The notes: generated by a model from the sequence alone, not told the origin. A DNA stretch of 64,000 bases from Oceanisphaera marina (GCF_014643915.1 NZ_BMKE01000001.1:208917-272916); one strand, 5' to 3'. Positions 27,712 to 38,493 are shown, counted from the first letter of the stretch. Numbers and translations: made by a program.

Positions 27712-27782
27712 GCAGCACTCCTTGTTATGGCAATCAGAGCAAGGCAACCCTGCCTTGCTCCTTATTACTGTGCCTGGTTGCG

Positions 27783-29306
<1,524 letters not shown>

Positions 29307-29888
29307 TTACAGCAGGCGAAGAAAGTTTTGCAGCAACTGATGGCCGCCTTCGGTCAAAATGCTTTCGGGGTGAAACTGTACGCTGTGCAGCGGCAAGTCG
29401 TTATGTTGCATGCCCATGATTTCATCTCGCTCGCCGCGCTCGGTTTCACTCCAGGCGGTCACGGTAAAGCAGCTCGGCAAACTGGCCGTCTCGACAATCA
29501 AAGAGTGATAACGGGTGACCGTCAGCGGATCGGGCAAGTCACGAAACACCCCCACTCCGGTATGACGAATGGCCGAGGTTTTGCCGTGCATCACCTGGCG
29601 AGCCCGCACCACCTTGCCGCCAAAGGCCTGGGCGATGGCCTGATGCCCCAAACACACCCCCAAAATGGGCAGCTTCCCGGCAAACTCACTGATGGCCGCC
29701 AGCGACACCCCCGCCTCGTTTGGCGTACAAGGGCCCGGAGAAATAATCAGCCCCGTTGGTTGCAAGGCGGCAATCTCATCCAGTGTAATGTCGTCGTTAC
29801 GTCGCACCATTACCGCCTGCCCCAGCTCACCAAAATACTGCACCAGGTTGTAGGTAAAAGAGTCGTAATTATCGAGCATGAGCAGCAT
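29307..29888 (-). CDS. pabA: aminodeoxychorismate/anthranilate synthase glutaminase subunit
   Basis: A 193-residue class I glutamine amidotransferase. [18 protein letters not shown] start, [13 protein letters not shown], the nucleophile in [15 protein letters not shown] and the His-Glu pair in [12 protein letters not shown]. It delivers ammonia to PabB (p-aminobenzoate) or TrpE; PabA and TrpG are nearly indistinguishable by sequence. I favour PabA because the gene sits next to argD/astC, as in E. coli, and away from trp genes. Confidence 0.88.
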   Translation of the reverse strand: MLLMLDNYDSFTYNLVQYFGELGQAVMVRRNDDITLDEIAALQPTGLIISPGPCTPNEAGVSLAAISEFAGKLPILGVCLGHQAIAQAFGGKVVRARQVMHGKTSAIRHTGVGVFRDLPDPLTVTRYHSLIVETASLPSCFTVTAWSETERGERDEIMGMQHNDLPLHSVQFHPESILTEGGHQLLQNFLRLL

Positions 29889-30115
29889 GAGTACAGTTTC
29901 CGTATGAATGAGTCATTAACGCTTTATATGCCCGCCATAATACCCGCCCAGCTAAAGTACAACCAGCCGCCGTTTCCGCCATCGTAAAAAAGAATCAGGC
30001 CAGGCATAAAAAAGGCGCCCGCGCCGTGTCGGTGAAACATCCCTTGCAGACAACGTCGCATATACCCAAAATGGGCACAGCGCCTAAACATCCTTTTTCT
30101 ATTTTCGAGATTGAT

Positions 30116-30622
30116 ATGCCTTTCAACTATGATCAGCTGACCACACATTTTGGCCATATTTATCCGGCCCATGTAGAAGAGCTTTGCGAACTGCTGATCC
30201 AATTACGCAAACAGTTTTTTGGCGATCTCGACTTGATGCTGATCCTGGCCATTATCGGCTCACGCTCGCTACCGGCCAGGCTCGCCAGTGCCATGACCTA
30301 CGATGAGTTCAAGTCGGTTGCAAAAAAGGCGGCCAACCTGCAGCCAATCAATATTCAATCTGTCGCCGAATGCAGTGGCATCGCCCGGGAAACGGTCCGC
30401 CGCAAAGTGAATAAGCTGGAGGAATTAGGACTGATTGAACGTAGCCAAAATGGCATGCTGCATGTGACCGATAACGCCACTCGCACCTTGTCTGCCTCTA
30501 CCGATGCCAGCCTGCAGTATTTGGCCGCTCTGGGAGATATTTATCGAAACGCAAACCGCAGAGGCGAAGAACCAGATCAAAAACGTAAAGCTGAGATACA
30601 GGGGATAGGGAGTAAGGAATAG
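30116..30622 (+). CDS. winged-helix regulator-like protein, function unknown
   Basis: About 168 residues. An N-terminal helical region (MPFNYDQLTTHFGHIYPAHVEELCELLIQLRKQFF) is followed by a helix-turn-helix around NIQSVAECSGIARETVRRKVNKLEELGLIERSQNG, resembling the winged HTH of MarR/IclR-type proteins. It is probably a DNA-binding regulator; the target is unknown and its neighbours pabA and zapE are not obviously related. The stop codon falls inside the first unit of a GGAATAG heptamer array, so the last residues (IQGIGSKE) are repeat-derived. An upstream in-frame start at 30026 is possible but has no ribosome site. Confidence 0.65.
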   Translation: MPFNYDQLTTHFGHIYPAHVEELCELLIQLRKQFFGDLDLMLILAIIGSRSLPARLASAMTYDEFKSVAKKAANLQPINIQSVAECSGIARETVRRKVNKLEELGLIERSQNGMLHVTDNATRTLSASTDASLQYLAALGDIYRNANRRGEEPDQKRKAEIQGIGSKE

Positions 30623-30678
30623 GGAATAGGGAATAGGGAATAGGGAATAGGGAATAGGGAATAGGGAATAGGGAATAG
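30616..30678. repeat. GGAATAG heptamer array, nine perfect units
   Basis: Nine uninterrupted GGAATAG units, flanked on the left by degenerate units (GGGATAGGGAGTAA). Seven-base units shift the reading frame at each gain or loss, and the array contains TAG in one frame, so copy-number change could alter the end of the preceding gene. Confidence 0.95.
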
Positions 30679-30727
30679 GGAGTGTGGGATGGCCAATATC
30701 ACTCGGGTTGCATCATGGCGAACGGCA

Positions 30728-31852
30728 TCAGTCTGAGGGGGACTGACCAAAGCGTTGCAGCTGCATCTCTTGCAACCGGCTAAGGGTGCGCCGAAACGGA
30801 AACGCCAGCGCCCCCTCTTTATACAGTTCACTTAACGGCACGGCGGCACTTAAATACAGAGGGATCTGGCGGTCATAACACTCGTCCACCAAAGCAATAA
30901 ATCTGCGTACGCCGTCGTCCTGTCGCGATAATGCGGGCAGCTGTCGGTCGCCAGCCGTCACTTGAAGCGCACCGTCTTCGGTGCCTCGGGCAATGGCATT
31001 TTGCTGCGCGCCCCCCGACAACCGGGGCACCTCGCTCAGTAATATATGCGAAAACTGGTCACACAATTCAATAAAGTCCGGCGCGGCCAGTGGCTGCTCG
31101 CACAAATCAGAGTAACGACACCACAACACCTGCTTAGCGCGTTGCACCACTGTAATGTTTCTGTGACCCAGTAATAACGGTTGCTTATGCCCACCCTCTG
31201 GAGCCAGCTCGTTGAAAACCCCCGCCAGCGCCTGAGGCTGGTTGATCCAAAATCGGGGCTGTTGCTGGCCGGGGTGCAGCCGATGATCATGCCGGCCATC
31301 CACACTCAGCACCTGCATATGCTGATTCATCGACGCAATGGCAGGTAGGAGGCGCTCGCGGTTGAAGCCATTCTCATAGAGTTTTTCCGGCGGTTGATTG
31401 GAGGTAACCACCAGAATCAGCCCGAGCTCAAACAGCTGCTGCAATAACCGGCTCAGTAACATCACATCGCCAATATCGCTGATAAACAGCTCATCCAGAC
31501 ACAAGACTCTGGCCTCGCTCGCCAACTCTTGCGCCAGCAGAGTCAGCGGATCTTCCTGGCCAGTCAGCAGAAACAGCCGTTTATGCACCCAGCGCATAAA
31601 GTGATGAAAGTGCAACCGCCGGGCCGGCACAATCAAACTGCTGGTCAGGCTCTGATAAAAAGCGTCCATTAGCCAGGTTTTACCCCGACCAACGGGCCCC
31701 CATAAATAGATGCCGGAAATCTCTGCTTCGCCAACCACTAAACGACGATAACACAGCTCCAGACATTCAACCGCACGCCGTTGAGCCGCATCGTCTTTAA
31801 AGCCGGACTCCAGCGCCTGTTGGTAAGCAAAATAAGGAGAAAGTACAGACAT
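30728..31852 (-). CDS. zapE: cell division ATPase ZapE (AFG1 family)
   Basis: A 374-residue AFG1-type P-loop ATPase. Walker A GPVGRGKTWLMDAF near residue 52, Walker B LCLDELFISD near 122, sensor VVTSNQPPEKLYENG, and the C-terminal FIALVDECYDRQIPLYLSAAVPLSELY. In E. coli ZapE associates with the Z-ring; it is also linked to membrane protein homeostasis in mitochondria. Length equals the family norm. It is convergent with the heptamer array on its 3' side. I cannot exclude a second AFG1 paralogue elsewhere in the genome. Confidence 0.9.
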   Translation of the reverse strand: MSVLSPYFAYQQALESGFKDDAAQRRAVECLELCYRRLVVGEAEISGIYLWGPVGRGKTWLMDAFYQSLTSSLIVPARRLHFHHFMRWVHKRLFLLTGQEDPLTLLAQELASEARVLCLDELFISDIGDVMLLSRLLQQLFELGLILVVTSNQPPEKLYENGFNRERLLPAIASMNQHMQVLSVDGRHDHRLHPGQQQPRFWINQPQALAGVFNELAPEGGHKQPLLLGHRNITVVQRAKQVLWCRYSDLCEQPLAAPDFIELCDQFSHILLSEVPRLSGGAQQNAIARGTEDGALQVTAGDRQLPALSRQDDGVRRFIALVDECYDRQIPLYLSAAVPLSELYKEGALAFPFRRTLSRLQEMQLQRFGQSPSD

Positions 31853-31974
31853 CAGTCCTCATGTTTAGCTGAATGACACATAAGACCATTAAGCCAGATT
31901 TAAGACATAACTGACATCCGCCAACCTGTCCGTCCTCACACTTCTGTATCTTACTTCTCAAGCTGGTTTAACCA

Positions 31975-32011
31975 ATAAAAACGGCCTGTTCTGCAAGCAG
32001 AACAGGCCGTT
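31975..32011 (-). terminator. rho-independent terminator of DUF2750 gene
   Basis: A perfect 14-bp stem (AACGGCCTGTTCTG and its complement, CAAG loop) followed on the minus strand by TTTTTATT. Confidence 0.92.
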
Positions 32012-32030
32012 AACCCAAAAGCCGAGACGA

Positions 32031-32372
32031 TTAAGCCAGGTCTTTTACCAGTTCCAGTACATCCAGCTCAACGCCGTCCAGCTCTTCGTCCCAGTTGGGG
32101 CCAATGCGCACGCCGTCTTCAGACATATCTTCTACCCAGACTTCCAAAAACTCGGGCAAGGTAATTTCGAAGGGCACATATTCGGCCCATTCGTCCAAAC
32201 ACTGTGCTTTTGCTTCATTCTCGGTAGACCATACCGGCATAACTTCGGTATCTTCAAACTCGGAGGAGTCACAAACGACCCACTCCTCGCCGAAACGCAA
32301 TCCCCACATCACTCGATTGGCGGTTACTTCGTCGAGAAAACGCTGGTAATTTTTCTGATGGCTATCGCTCAT
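32031..32372 (-). CDS. DUF2750-family protein
   Basis: A 113-residue, very acidic cytosolic protein. The pattern NYQRFLDEVTANRVMWGLRFGEEWVVCDSSEFEDTEVMPVWS, then AKAQCLDEWAEYVPFEITLPEFLEVWVEDM, fits the DUF2750 family, whose role is unknown. AAGGTG lies upstream of the ATG at 32372. It is monocistronic with a strong terminator. Confidence 0.8.
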   Translation of the reverse strand: MSDSHQKNYQRFLDEVTANRVMWGLRFGEEWVVCDSSEFEDTEVMPVWSTENEAKAQCLDEWAEYVPFEITLPEFLEVWVEDMSEDGVRIGPNWDEELDGVELDVLELVKDLA

Positions 32373-32515
32373 GTTGTTCACCTTTGGGCTGATAACGGGG
32401 AAGATACCCCAGATGGGGCGATACTGAACCAAATCCCCCCTAGACTCAATCAAAACAATAGTAGTATCAGGTCATTTAGGGTCAAACACCCATACTTAAA
32501 AATAGGAGGTGGGGT

Positions 32516-33163
32516 ATGCAATTACCCGCCAAAAAATACGTTGCCAGCCTGGATGTTGATGCTCAATACACCTTTACACCGGTCTGCCCCAACGAGCTTC
32601 CCGTGCCCGATGGCGACACCATTGTCGACGAACTCAACCAACAGGCGCAATTTGCAGCCTTTAGACTGGGCTCTAAAGATGCCCATTCGCCAGAGGCGCT
32701 GTGGGTCAGTAACGAGCAGCAACCACCATTCAGCCCCATAGAGGGCGCCAACATGGATATTCGCTGGCCCAGTCATGCGGTGCCCGGCACCAAAGGCTTT
32801 GAGCTGCTAGCCGGTCTGCCACACCCGGCCGACTACGACTTTTTTGTCTGGAAAGGCGTCGAGCCGGACATGCACCCTTACGGCGCCTGTTATCACGATT
32901 TGGCCGAGCGCATGAGCACCGGCATTATCGAGTATTTGCACGGTAAACAGGTAACCACAGTGCTGGTTGGCGGCCTGGCCACCGACTATTGCGTGCGCCA
33001 TACGGTATTGCAGTTACGCAAGGCAGGCTTCGAGGTGATCGTGAATCGCGCCGCCACCCGTGGCGTGGCCGATGAGAGCAGCCGCCATGCCATTGCCGAG
33101 ATGATCCAGCACGGCGCCCATTTTATGCATCACAGCGCAGAGCTGGAGCAAACCAATGACTGA
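32516..33163 (+). CDS. pncA: nicotinamidase-type isochorismatase-fold hydrolase
   Basis: A 215-residue cysteine hydrolase. The triad is visible as Asp in SLDVDAQYTF, Lys in FVWKGVEP and Cys in GLATDYCVRHTVL; the metal-site Asp/His in GSKDAHS is also present. GLATDYCV is typical of nicotinamidases, which convert nicotinamide to nicotinate. The gene overlaps the nicotinate phosphoribosyltransferase start by 8 bases, giving a two-step NAD salvage operon. AGGAGG precedes the ATG. Confidence 0.9.
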   Translation: MQLPAKKYVASLDVDAQYTFTPVCPNELPVPDGDTIVDELNQQAQFAAFRLGSKDAHSPEALWVSNEQQPPFSPIEGANMDIRWPSHAVPGTKGFELLAGLPHPADYDFFVWKGVEPDMHPYGACYHDLAERMSTGIIEYLHGKQVTTVLVGGLATDYCVRHTVLQLRKAGFEVIVNRAATRGVADESSRHAIAEMIQHGAHFMHHSAELEQTND

Positions 33164-34358
33164 ACCCAAAACCGAATTTGTGATCCAATCGCTGCTCGAT
33201 ACCGATTTATACAAGTTCACCATGATGCAAACCGTACTGCATCAGCACCCGGCGGCCGAAGTGGAATATCACTTTCGCAGCCGTAATCCCGATCTGGACT
33301 TCAGCGACTGTATCGACGAAATAGCCGCTGAAATCGCCCACCTGTGTCAGCTTCGCTTAACAGAAGAAGAGCTGGCTTATCTGGGGCAACTCGACTACAT
33401 CAAGCCCGATTTCATTCACTTTTTACGTCTGTTTCGCCTCGATCAACGCTTTATTCACCTAAGCTGCCACCAGGGAACGCTGGAGCTGAAAATTCACGGC
33501 CCCTGGCTGCATACCATTTTATTCGAAGTGCCGTTACTGGCGATTATCAGCGAGGTGTATTGCCGCCGCCATCACCCAGCACCCGACTGGTCCGCCGCCA
33601 GAGCGCGCCTGCAAGACAAAATCAGCCTGGTGAAAAGCGACGTTGAGCATGCTGATTTTCGCTTTTCCGACTTCGGCACCCGCCGCCGTTATTCCCGCCT
33701 GTGGCAACAGGAAGTGGTCGAGGAGCTGGCCCGGCAACTACCGGTGCAATTTAGCGGCACCAGCAACCTGGATTTGGCTCGTCGTTTCAACCTCAAGCCG
33801 GTGGGCACCCTGGCTCATGAATTCATGCAGGCTTTTCAGGCGCTGGGACCACGACTTATCGACAGCCAGAAAATGGCACTGGAGGCCTGGGTACATGAAT
33901 ATCGCGGCCAGCTGGGCATAGCACTGACCGATGTGGTCGGCATGGACGCTTTCTTGCGGGACTTCGATCTGTATTTTGCCAAGCTGTTTGACGGCCTGCG
34001 CCAAGACTCGGGCGATCCAGTGGAATGGACCGAAAAAGCATTGGCCCACTATCGGCGGTTAAACATAGATCCGCGTAGCAAAACCTTTGTCTACAGCGAT
34101 GGGCTCACCATGCACAGCGCACTCGATCTGTATCGACAGTTTCGCGACCAATGTCGGCCCGCCTTTGGTATTGGTACCCAGTTAACCAACGACATCATGA
34201 GCCATTCGCCGATCAACATAGTGCTGAAAATGACCAGTTGCAATGGCCAGGCCGTAGCCAAGCTGTCGGACAGCCCGGGAAAGGCCATGAGTGATGACGA
34301 AGGCTACATGGCCTATCTGGCACAGGTGTTTGACGTGGATTTAGCGACGGTCAAATAA
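33156..34358 (+). CDS. pncB: nicotinate phosphoribosyltransferase
   Basis: A 400-residue PncB making nicotinate mononucleotide from nicotinate and PRPP with ATP hydrolysis. It shows LLDTDLYKFTMMQTVLHQHP, SDFGTRRRYS with the autophosphorylated-histidine region downstream (GTLAHEFMQAFQALG), and FVYSDGLTMHSALDLY. It overlaps the nicotinamidase gene, so the two are co-translated. The 135 bases after it contain the phhA promoter region. Confidence 0.95.
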   Translation: MTEPKTEFVIQSLLDTDLYKFTMMQTVLHQHPAAEVEYHFRSRNPDLDFSDCIDEIAAEIAHLCQLRLTEEELAYLGQLDYIKPDFIHFLRLFRLDQRFIHLSCHQGTLELKIHGPWLHTILFEVPLLAIISEVYCRRHHPAPDWSAARARLQDKISLVKSDVEHADFRFSDFGTRRRYSRLWQQEVVEELARQLPVQFSGTSNLDLARRFNLKPVGTLAHEFMQAFQALGPRLIDSQKMALEAWVHEYRGQLGIALTDVVGMDAFLRDFDLYFAKLFDGLRQDSGDPVEWTEKALAHYRRLNIDPRSKTFVYSDGLTMHSALDLYRQFRDQCRPAFGIGTQLTNDIMSHSPINIVLKMTSCNGQAVAKLSDSPGKAMSDDEGYMAYLAQVFDVDLATVK

Positions 34359-34377
34359 TCCACCCGGCCACTCTGTC

Positions 34378-34395
34378 TGTAAACTTATAATGACA
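34378..34395 (+). promoter_or_regulatory. candidate TyrR box upstream of phhA
   Basis: TGTAAA-CTTATA-ATGACA, matching the TGTAAA-N6-TTTACA pattern at 10 of 12 fixed positions, about 100 bases before phhA. PhhR/TyrR-type activators control phhAB in pseudomonads. No such regulator is in this window, so this is tentative. Confidence 0.4.
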
Positions 34396-34493
34396 GCCAC
34401 ACTCTCGCCAGGGACGGCGCCGGGCTTCTCTATTTGCGGTCGGTTCTCTACATTAAAGATTGAATCGAAACCGATTGGAAGTGGAAACGCCTG

Positions 34494-35300
34494 ATGAACA
34501 GCACTCAGTACGTGGCGCACAAGCCCGATGCCAATGGCATTATTCATTACAGCGACGAGGAAAATGCCATTTGGCATACCTTGATTGAGCGCCAGCTGGC
34601 CTGCGTTCAGGGAAGAGCTTGTAAAGAATACATGACAGGGCTGGAAAAACTGGCGCTTTCCCACCGGCATATTCCTCAACTGAAGGATATCAATCAGGTA
34701 TTAGAACCCGCTACCGGCTGGCAGGTACACAGAGTACCGGCGTTAATCTCGTTCGATCATTTTTTTGAACTCCTGGCCAACCGGCAGTTTCCGGTAGCCA
34801 CCTTTATTCGCCGCGAAGACGAGCTGGACTATCTGCAAGAGCCGGATATCTTCCATGAGCTGTTTGGCCACTGCGCCCTGCTGACCAATCCGGCTTTTGC
34901 CCGCTTTACCCACACTTATGGTCAACTGGGCCGCGATGCCAGTCCTGCCGATCGGGGTTTTCTGGCGCGACTATACTGGTTTACCGTGGAGTTTGGCCTG
35001 TTGAACAGCCCGCAGGGGCGGCGTATTTACGGCGGCGGTATCCTGTCTTCTCCTGGCGAAACGCAACACGCCTTCGAGTCTGATATTCCGGAGTTTCGCC
35101 CCTTTGATATACTGGATGTGCTGCGTACCCCGTATCGCATCGACATCATGCAGCCCATTTATTACGTGCTCGACTCGCTCGACGATCTATTTGCCATTGC
35201 CGACATGGATATCATGGCTCACATACAGCAAGCCCGCAGTCTGGGGCTGTTTACGCCCACATTCCCTGACAAAAAAGCCACCAAACACAATGCCAGTTAA
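34494..35300 (+). CDS. phhA: phenylalanine 4-monooxygenase
   Basis: A 268-residue, catalytic-domain-only phenylalanine hydroxylase. The iron ligands lie in [11 protein letters not shown] (two His about residues 122 and 127) and the downstream Glu in FTVEFGLL. It converts phenylalanine to tyrosine with tetrahydropterin and O2. No N-terminal ACT domain is present, as usual for bacterial enzymes. It is followed 10 bases later by phhB, which recycles the pterin cofactor. Confidence 0.96.
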   Translation: MNSTQYVAHKPDANGIIHYSDEENAIWHTLIERQLACVQGRACKEYMTGLEKLALSHRHIPQLKDINQVLEPATGWQVHRVPALISFDHFFELLANRQFPVATFIRREDELDYLQEPDIFHELFGHCALLTNPAFARFTHTYGQLGRDASPADRGFLARLYWFTVEFGLLNSPQGRRIYGGGILSSPGETQHAFESDIPEFRPFDILDVLRTPYRIDIMQPIYYVLDSLDDLFAIADMDIMAHIQQARSLGLFTPTFPDKKATKHNAS

Positions 35301-35310
35301 AGGAGTCAAC

Positions 35311-35655
35311 ATGACCGAACTTGCCCAACAACAGTGTGAAGCCTGCAAGGCTGACGCTCCCAAAGTCAGCGATGCCGAGCTGGCCGATTTAATGAAAGCT
35401 CTGCCGGACTGGACGCCCATGGCCCGAGAGGGGGTACTGCAGCTGGAGCGGGAATTTACCTTTAAAAACTTCAAGCTCGCCTGGGCCTTTGCCAACCAGG
35501 TGGCCGAGCTGGCAGAAAGCGAGTTTCATCATCCGACCATTACCCTGGAATGGGGCAAGGTGACCGTCACCTGGTGGACCCACGCCATTAACGGACTACA
35601 CCGCAACGACTTCATCATGGCCGCTCGCACCGACCAGTTGCTGGCTGCGCCGTAG
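35311..35655 (+). CDS. phhB: pterin-4a-carbinolamine dehydratase
   Basis: A 114-residue PCD. The active-site block is [33 protein letters not shown] with the catalytic histidines HH and the later TH. It dehydrates the 4a-carbinolamine made by PhhA. AAAGGAG lies between the two genes, and the ATG at 35311 is the only start with a site. The N-terminal [14 protein letters not shown] is ordinary for gammaproteobacterial copies. The stop is followed within 30 bases by the second heptamer array. Confidence 0.95.
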   Translation: MTELAQQQCEACKADAPKVSDAELADLMKALPDWTPMAREGVLQLEREFTFKNFKLAWAFANQVAELAESEFHHPTITLEWGKVTVTWWTHAINGLHRNDFIMAARTDQLLAAP

Positions 35656-35682
35656 ATATAAAGAGTAAAGGGAATGGGGAAT

Positions 35683-35731
35683 CCCTATTCCCTATTCCCT
35701 ATTCCCTATTCCCTATTCCCTATTCCCTATT
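35683..35731. repeat. GGAATAG heptamer array (CCCTATT on this strand), seven units
   Basis: Seven perfect CCCTATT units, the reverse complement phase of the array near 30.6 kb, preceded by an opposite-strand-like GGGAATGGGGAAT. It lies between convergent genes, and its right end supplies the stop codon (35730-35732) of the lipoprotein gene. Confidence 0.95.
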
Positions 35732-36734
35732 ATCTTATTGCCTGGTGAGCCGTTAAGGTGCGGCCATCTTCGGCAAAAATAACCAGACCACCGTTGGCAT
35801 TCCACTCGATACGCTGGGCATGACTCAATACATCCAGCATGATGCGCTCGTGCTGCATTTGTGCCTCGGTACACATCATCATGGTACCGGCCAGATCGGA
35901 GGGCACGCTTAACTTGTCGCCTTGCAGCTGATAGCTGCCCGTAAAGCTGTTACAAAACGCACGACCGTACAAACGGCCGTCATCACCAAAGTGAATGCTG
36001 GCTTCGGCATCCGCCGCAGCCCCTGCGGGCACGGATACGTCTTCACCGTTCAGGTTGGTCACCTGCCATTCTCGGCTCTGCAGCAAAGCCGCGGGATCGG
36101 ACACACACTCGGGATATGTCTTGCCGTTTACGGTTAGCAGAGCCCAGTCTGCCTTGCTCCAAAACTCGGTACTGCTGTCGTTGGCCAACTGAAAACGAGC
36201 GCCAGAGGCTGACTTGACCAAGTCCAGAGTCAGCGCCTGATCGTTAAGCTGCAGATGAGCCTGATCATCGGCAAATTTCACCTGAATACGCTGCCCACCA
36301 CATTGCATGACACTGAGAGACTGGTAGTCGGTTACCTGCTGCAATTGCAGATTGCCCAACTCGGTCAGGCCCGGCTCGGCGGACACACCAATGGGCGCGC
36401 TGCTCCAGCTTACCTGACCTTGCTCTTTAATGACCGCGCTCAAACTGTAGGTACTCGAGTTCAAATTCCGAGTATCAAGCAGCACATTAAACGGAATGGG
36501 CAACTGCTGTTTATCAAGATCGATTTGCTGCTGGGCCACTATGGCACCCTTGGCCACACTGGTATCGCGCACCGTAATTTCGGCTACGCTGTTCGGCGCC
36601 AGCGCAATACGCGACAGGTAAGACAGACTACCGGTTATCTGATGTTGCTCAGTAACCTCATGTTGCTCGGCACAGCCACTCAGTGCAGTGATGGCCACAA
36701 CGGAAGTTAATGCAAGGGAAGTCAGTTGATTCAT
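35730..36734 (-). CDS. three-domain lipoprotein: YbaY-like, MliC-like, META
   Basis: A 334-residue lipoprotein with lipobox LSGC (Cys 21). Residues about 33-130 resemble the YbaY/YscW-type beta domain (ITGSLSYLSRIALAPNSVAEITVRDTS, SYSLSAVIKEQGQVSW-like). Residues about 140-205 resemble MliC (CGGQRIQVKFADDQAHLQLNDQALTLDLVKSASGARF), a lysozyme-inhibitor fold. The last 115 residues are a META/HslJ domain (WQVTNLNGEDV, GRAFCNSFTGSYQLQGDKL, GTMMMCTEAQMQHE). It should sit on the outer membrane. The domain assignments are by eye and moderate; the combination suggests envelope stress or lysozyme defence. Confidence 0.75.
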   Translation of the reverse strand: MNQLTSLALTSVVAITALSGCAEQHEVTEQHQITGSLSYLSRIALAPNSVAEITVRDTSVAKGAIVAQQQIDLDKQQLPIPFNVLLDTRNLNSSTYSLSAVIKEQGQVSWSSAPIGVSAEPGLTELGNLQLQQVTDYQSLSVMQCGGQRIQVKFADDQAHLQLNDQALTLDLVKSASGARFQLANDSSTEFWSKADWALLTVNGKTYPECVSDPAALLQSREWQVTNLNGEDVSVPAGAAADAEASIHFGDDGRLYGRAFCNSFTGSYQLQGDKLSVPSDLAGTMMMCTEAQMQHERIMLDVLSHAQRIEWNANGGLVIFAEDGRTLTAHQAIR

Positions 36735-37008
36735 TAAAACACCTCGAAGAATAAGGTTCCATCATCCTTGAACATCAGGGTTCGTCCGCTGGCAACCCAG
36801 TAATTAGAGTAAGATACCTAATCAGAATATAGGGTTTGATAAATAAAAGCGCGCCTAACCGCAAAGGTCCGCTTTGCCTCATCATAAACCGGCGTTATTG
36901 CGACACAAACAGACGGCGCTGCGCGATATTGCGCAGCGGTCGCAGCGCCTGCATCCGTGCTCCCTGTAGTCGCGCGCTTTAGCCGCGACATCCGGCCAAG
37001 GTAGTAAT
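36735..37008. other. intergenic region with GC-rich repeat-like segment
   Basis: 274 bases. The left part holds the lipoprotein promoter. At about 36900-36990 a GC-rich stretch (CGATATTGCGCAGCGGTCGC) resembles, in reverse, the GCGACCGCTGCGCAATACCG segment near 15706-15725, so it may be a dispersed repeat. No gene seen. Confidence 0.45.
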
Positions 37009-38493
37009 TCAATCCAGCGCCAGCCAGGTGGTTTTCAGCTCGGTAAATTTGTCGAAGGCGTGCAATGACTTGTCTCGGCCATTACCACTTTTTTTCACGC
37101 CGCCAAAGGGCACCGTCATATCACCGTCGTTGTAGTTATTGATAAATACCGACCCCACCCTGAGCTTGCGCGCCAGTCGGTGAGCTCGCTGCAAATTAGA
37201 GGTCCACACCCCGGCTCCCAGGCCGTATTTACTGCTGTTGGCCAGGTGCAAGGCTTCTGCTTCACTGCTAAAGGTCGTCACCGCCAAAACGGGCCCGAAT
37301 ATTTCTTCATTGGCAATGCGCATATGCGGCGTAACCTGCTCGAGTACGGTCGGCCCCATGAAGTTGCCCGCTTGATCACGGCCGTCCAGAGTCAGCTGGG
37401 CGCCCTCTTCAAGTCCCAGGCTGATATAACGACAGACACTGGCATGGTGATTTTTATCTATCAGGGTGCCCATAATGGTGTCCGGATCTAGCGGGTTCAT
37501 GGGTTTGAAGGCGGCGGCGGCCTGTTTGAATTCGGCCATAAAGGTGTCTTTTATACTCGCTTCCACCAACAAGCGTGTGCCGGCAACACACACCTCGCCC
37601 TGATTATAAAAAATAGCGGCAGCACAGGCCTTTGCCGCTTTGCCCAGATCCGGACAGTCGGCAAACACAATATTGGCGCTCTTTCCTCCGGCTTCAATCC
37701 AGACCCGCTTCATGTTGGAACTGCCCGCATATTCCAGCAACCGACGGCCCACTCCGGTCGAGCCGGTGAAGGTCAGGCAATCCACATCATGATGCAACCC
37801 CAACGCCTTGCCGGTTTCCAGGCCCAGGCCTGGCAGAATATTCAGCACGCCATCTGGCAGGCCCGCTTTTTTGGCCAGCGCGCCCAGGCGAATCGCACTC
37901 AGGGGGGCCTTTTCCGAGGGCTTGAGCACCACAGAGTTTCCCGCCGCCAGCGCTGGTCCCAGCTTCCAGCACGCCAGCAATAACGGAAAATTCCAGGGCA
38001 CGATTGCCGCCACCACCCCCACTGGTTCGCGACTGATTAACGCCAGCGCATTGTTGGCGGTAGGGGCAATTTCACCGTAGATCTTGTCAATCGACTCGGC
38101 ATACCAGCGAATGGCGCGCACGGCACCGGGAATATCATCACGCAGACTATGGCGAATCGGCTTGCCGGTATTCAGGGTTTCCAGCAATGCCAGCTCTTGC
38201 TGATGCTTTTCTATTAATGCGGCCAAACGTAACAGCACCGACTTGCGCTCGGCAGGCGAGGCCTCGGACCACACGCCCGACTCAAAGCTGCTTCTGGCAG
38301 CCATTACCGCCTTGTTCACATCCGCTTCTTGCGCTCGGCTTACCTCGGCAAGCGGGTGATCCGTTGCCGGATTAATACAGCCAAAGCACTCACCTGCCTG
38401 TGCCTTCTGGTATTTACCGGCAATGAACAATCTCGTTTCCAGGGTCAGTTCACTCGCCAGTGCTTGCCAATACGCCTTGTCTTTATAGTCCAT
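37009..38493 (-). CDS. puuC: gamma-glutamyl-gamma-aminobutyraldehyde dehydrogenase
   Basis: A 494-residue aldehyde dehydrogenase of the PuuC type. Conserved blocks are VPWNFPLLLACWKLGPALAAGNSVVLKPSE, FTGSTGVGRRLLEYAG, general base in IEAGGKSANIVF and nucleophile in NQGEVCVAGTRL, then NNYNDGDMTVPFGGVKKSGNGRD. It oxidises gamma-glutamyl-gamma-aminobutyraldehyde in putrescine breakdown, or other aminoaldehydes. It follows puuB on the same strand. GAGAGGGG lies upstream of the ATG at 38493. Confidence 0.9.
   Translation of the reverse strand: MDYKDKAYWQALASELTLETRLFIAGKYQKAQAGECFGCINPATDHPLAEVSRAQEADVNKAVMAARSSFESGVWSEASPAERKSVLLRLAALIEKHQQELALLETLNTGKPIRHSLRDDIPGAVRAIRWYAESIDKIYGEIAPTANNALALISREPVGVVAAIVPWNFPLLLACWKLGPALAAGNSVVLKPSEKAPLSAIRLGALAKKAGLPDGVLNILPGLGLETGKALGLHHDVDCLTFTGSTGVGRRLLEYAGSSNMKRVWIEAGGKSANIVFADCPDLGKAAKACAAAIFYNQGEVCVAGTRLLVEASIKDTFMAEFKQAAAAFKPMNPLDPDTIMGTLIDKNHHASVCRYISLGLEEGAQLTLDGRDQAGNFMGPTVLEQVTPHMRIANEEIFGPVLAVTTFSSEAEALHLANSSKYGLGAGVWTSNLQRAHRLARKLRVGSVFINNYNDGDMTVPFGGVKKSGNGRDKSLHAFDKFTELKTTWLALD

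Noticed and set aside
30616-30678. Possible CRISPR array
   Set aside because: Units are contiguous 7-base copies without spacers.
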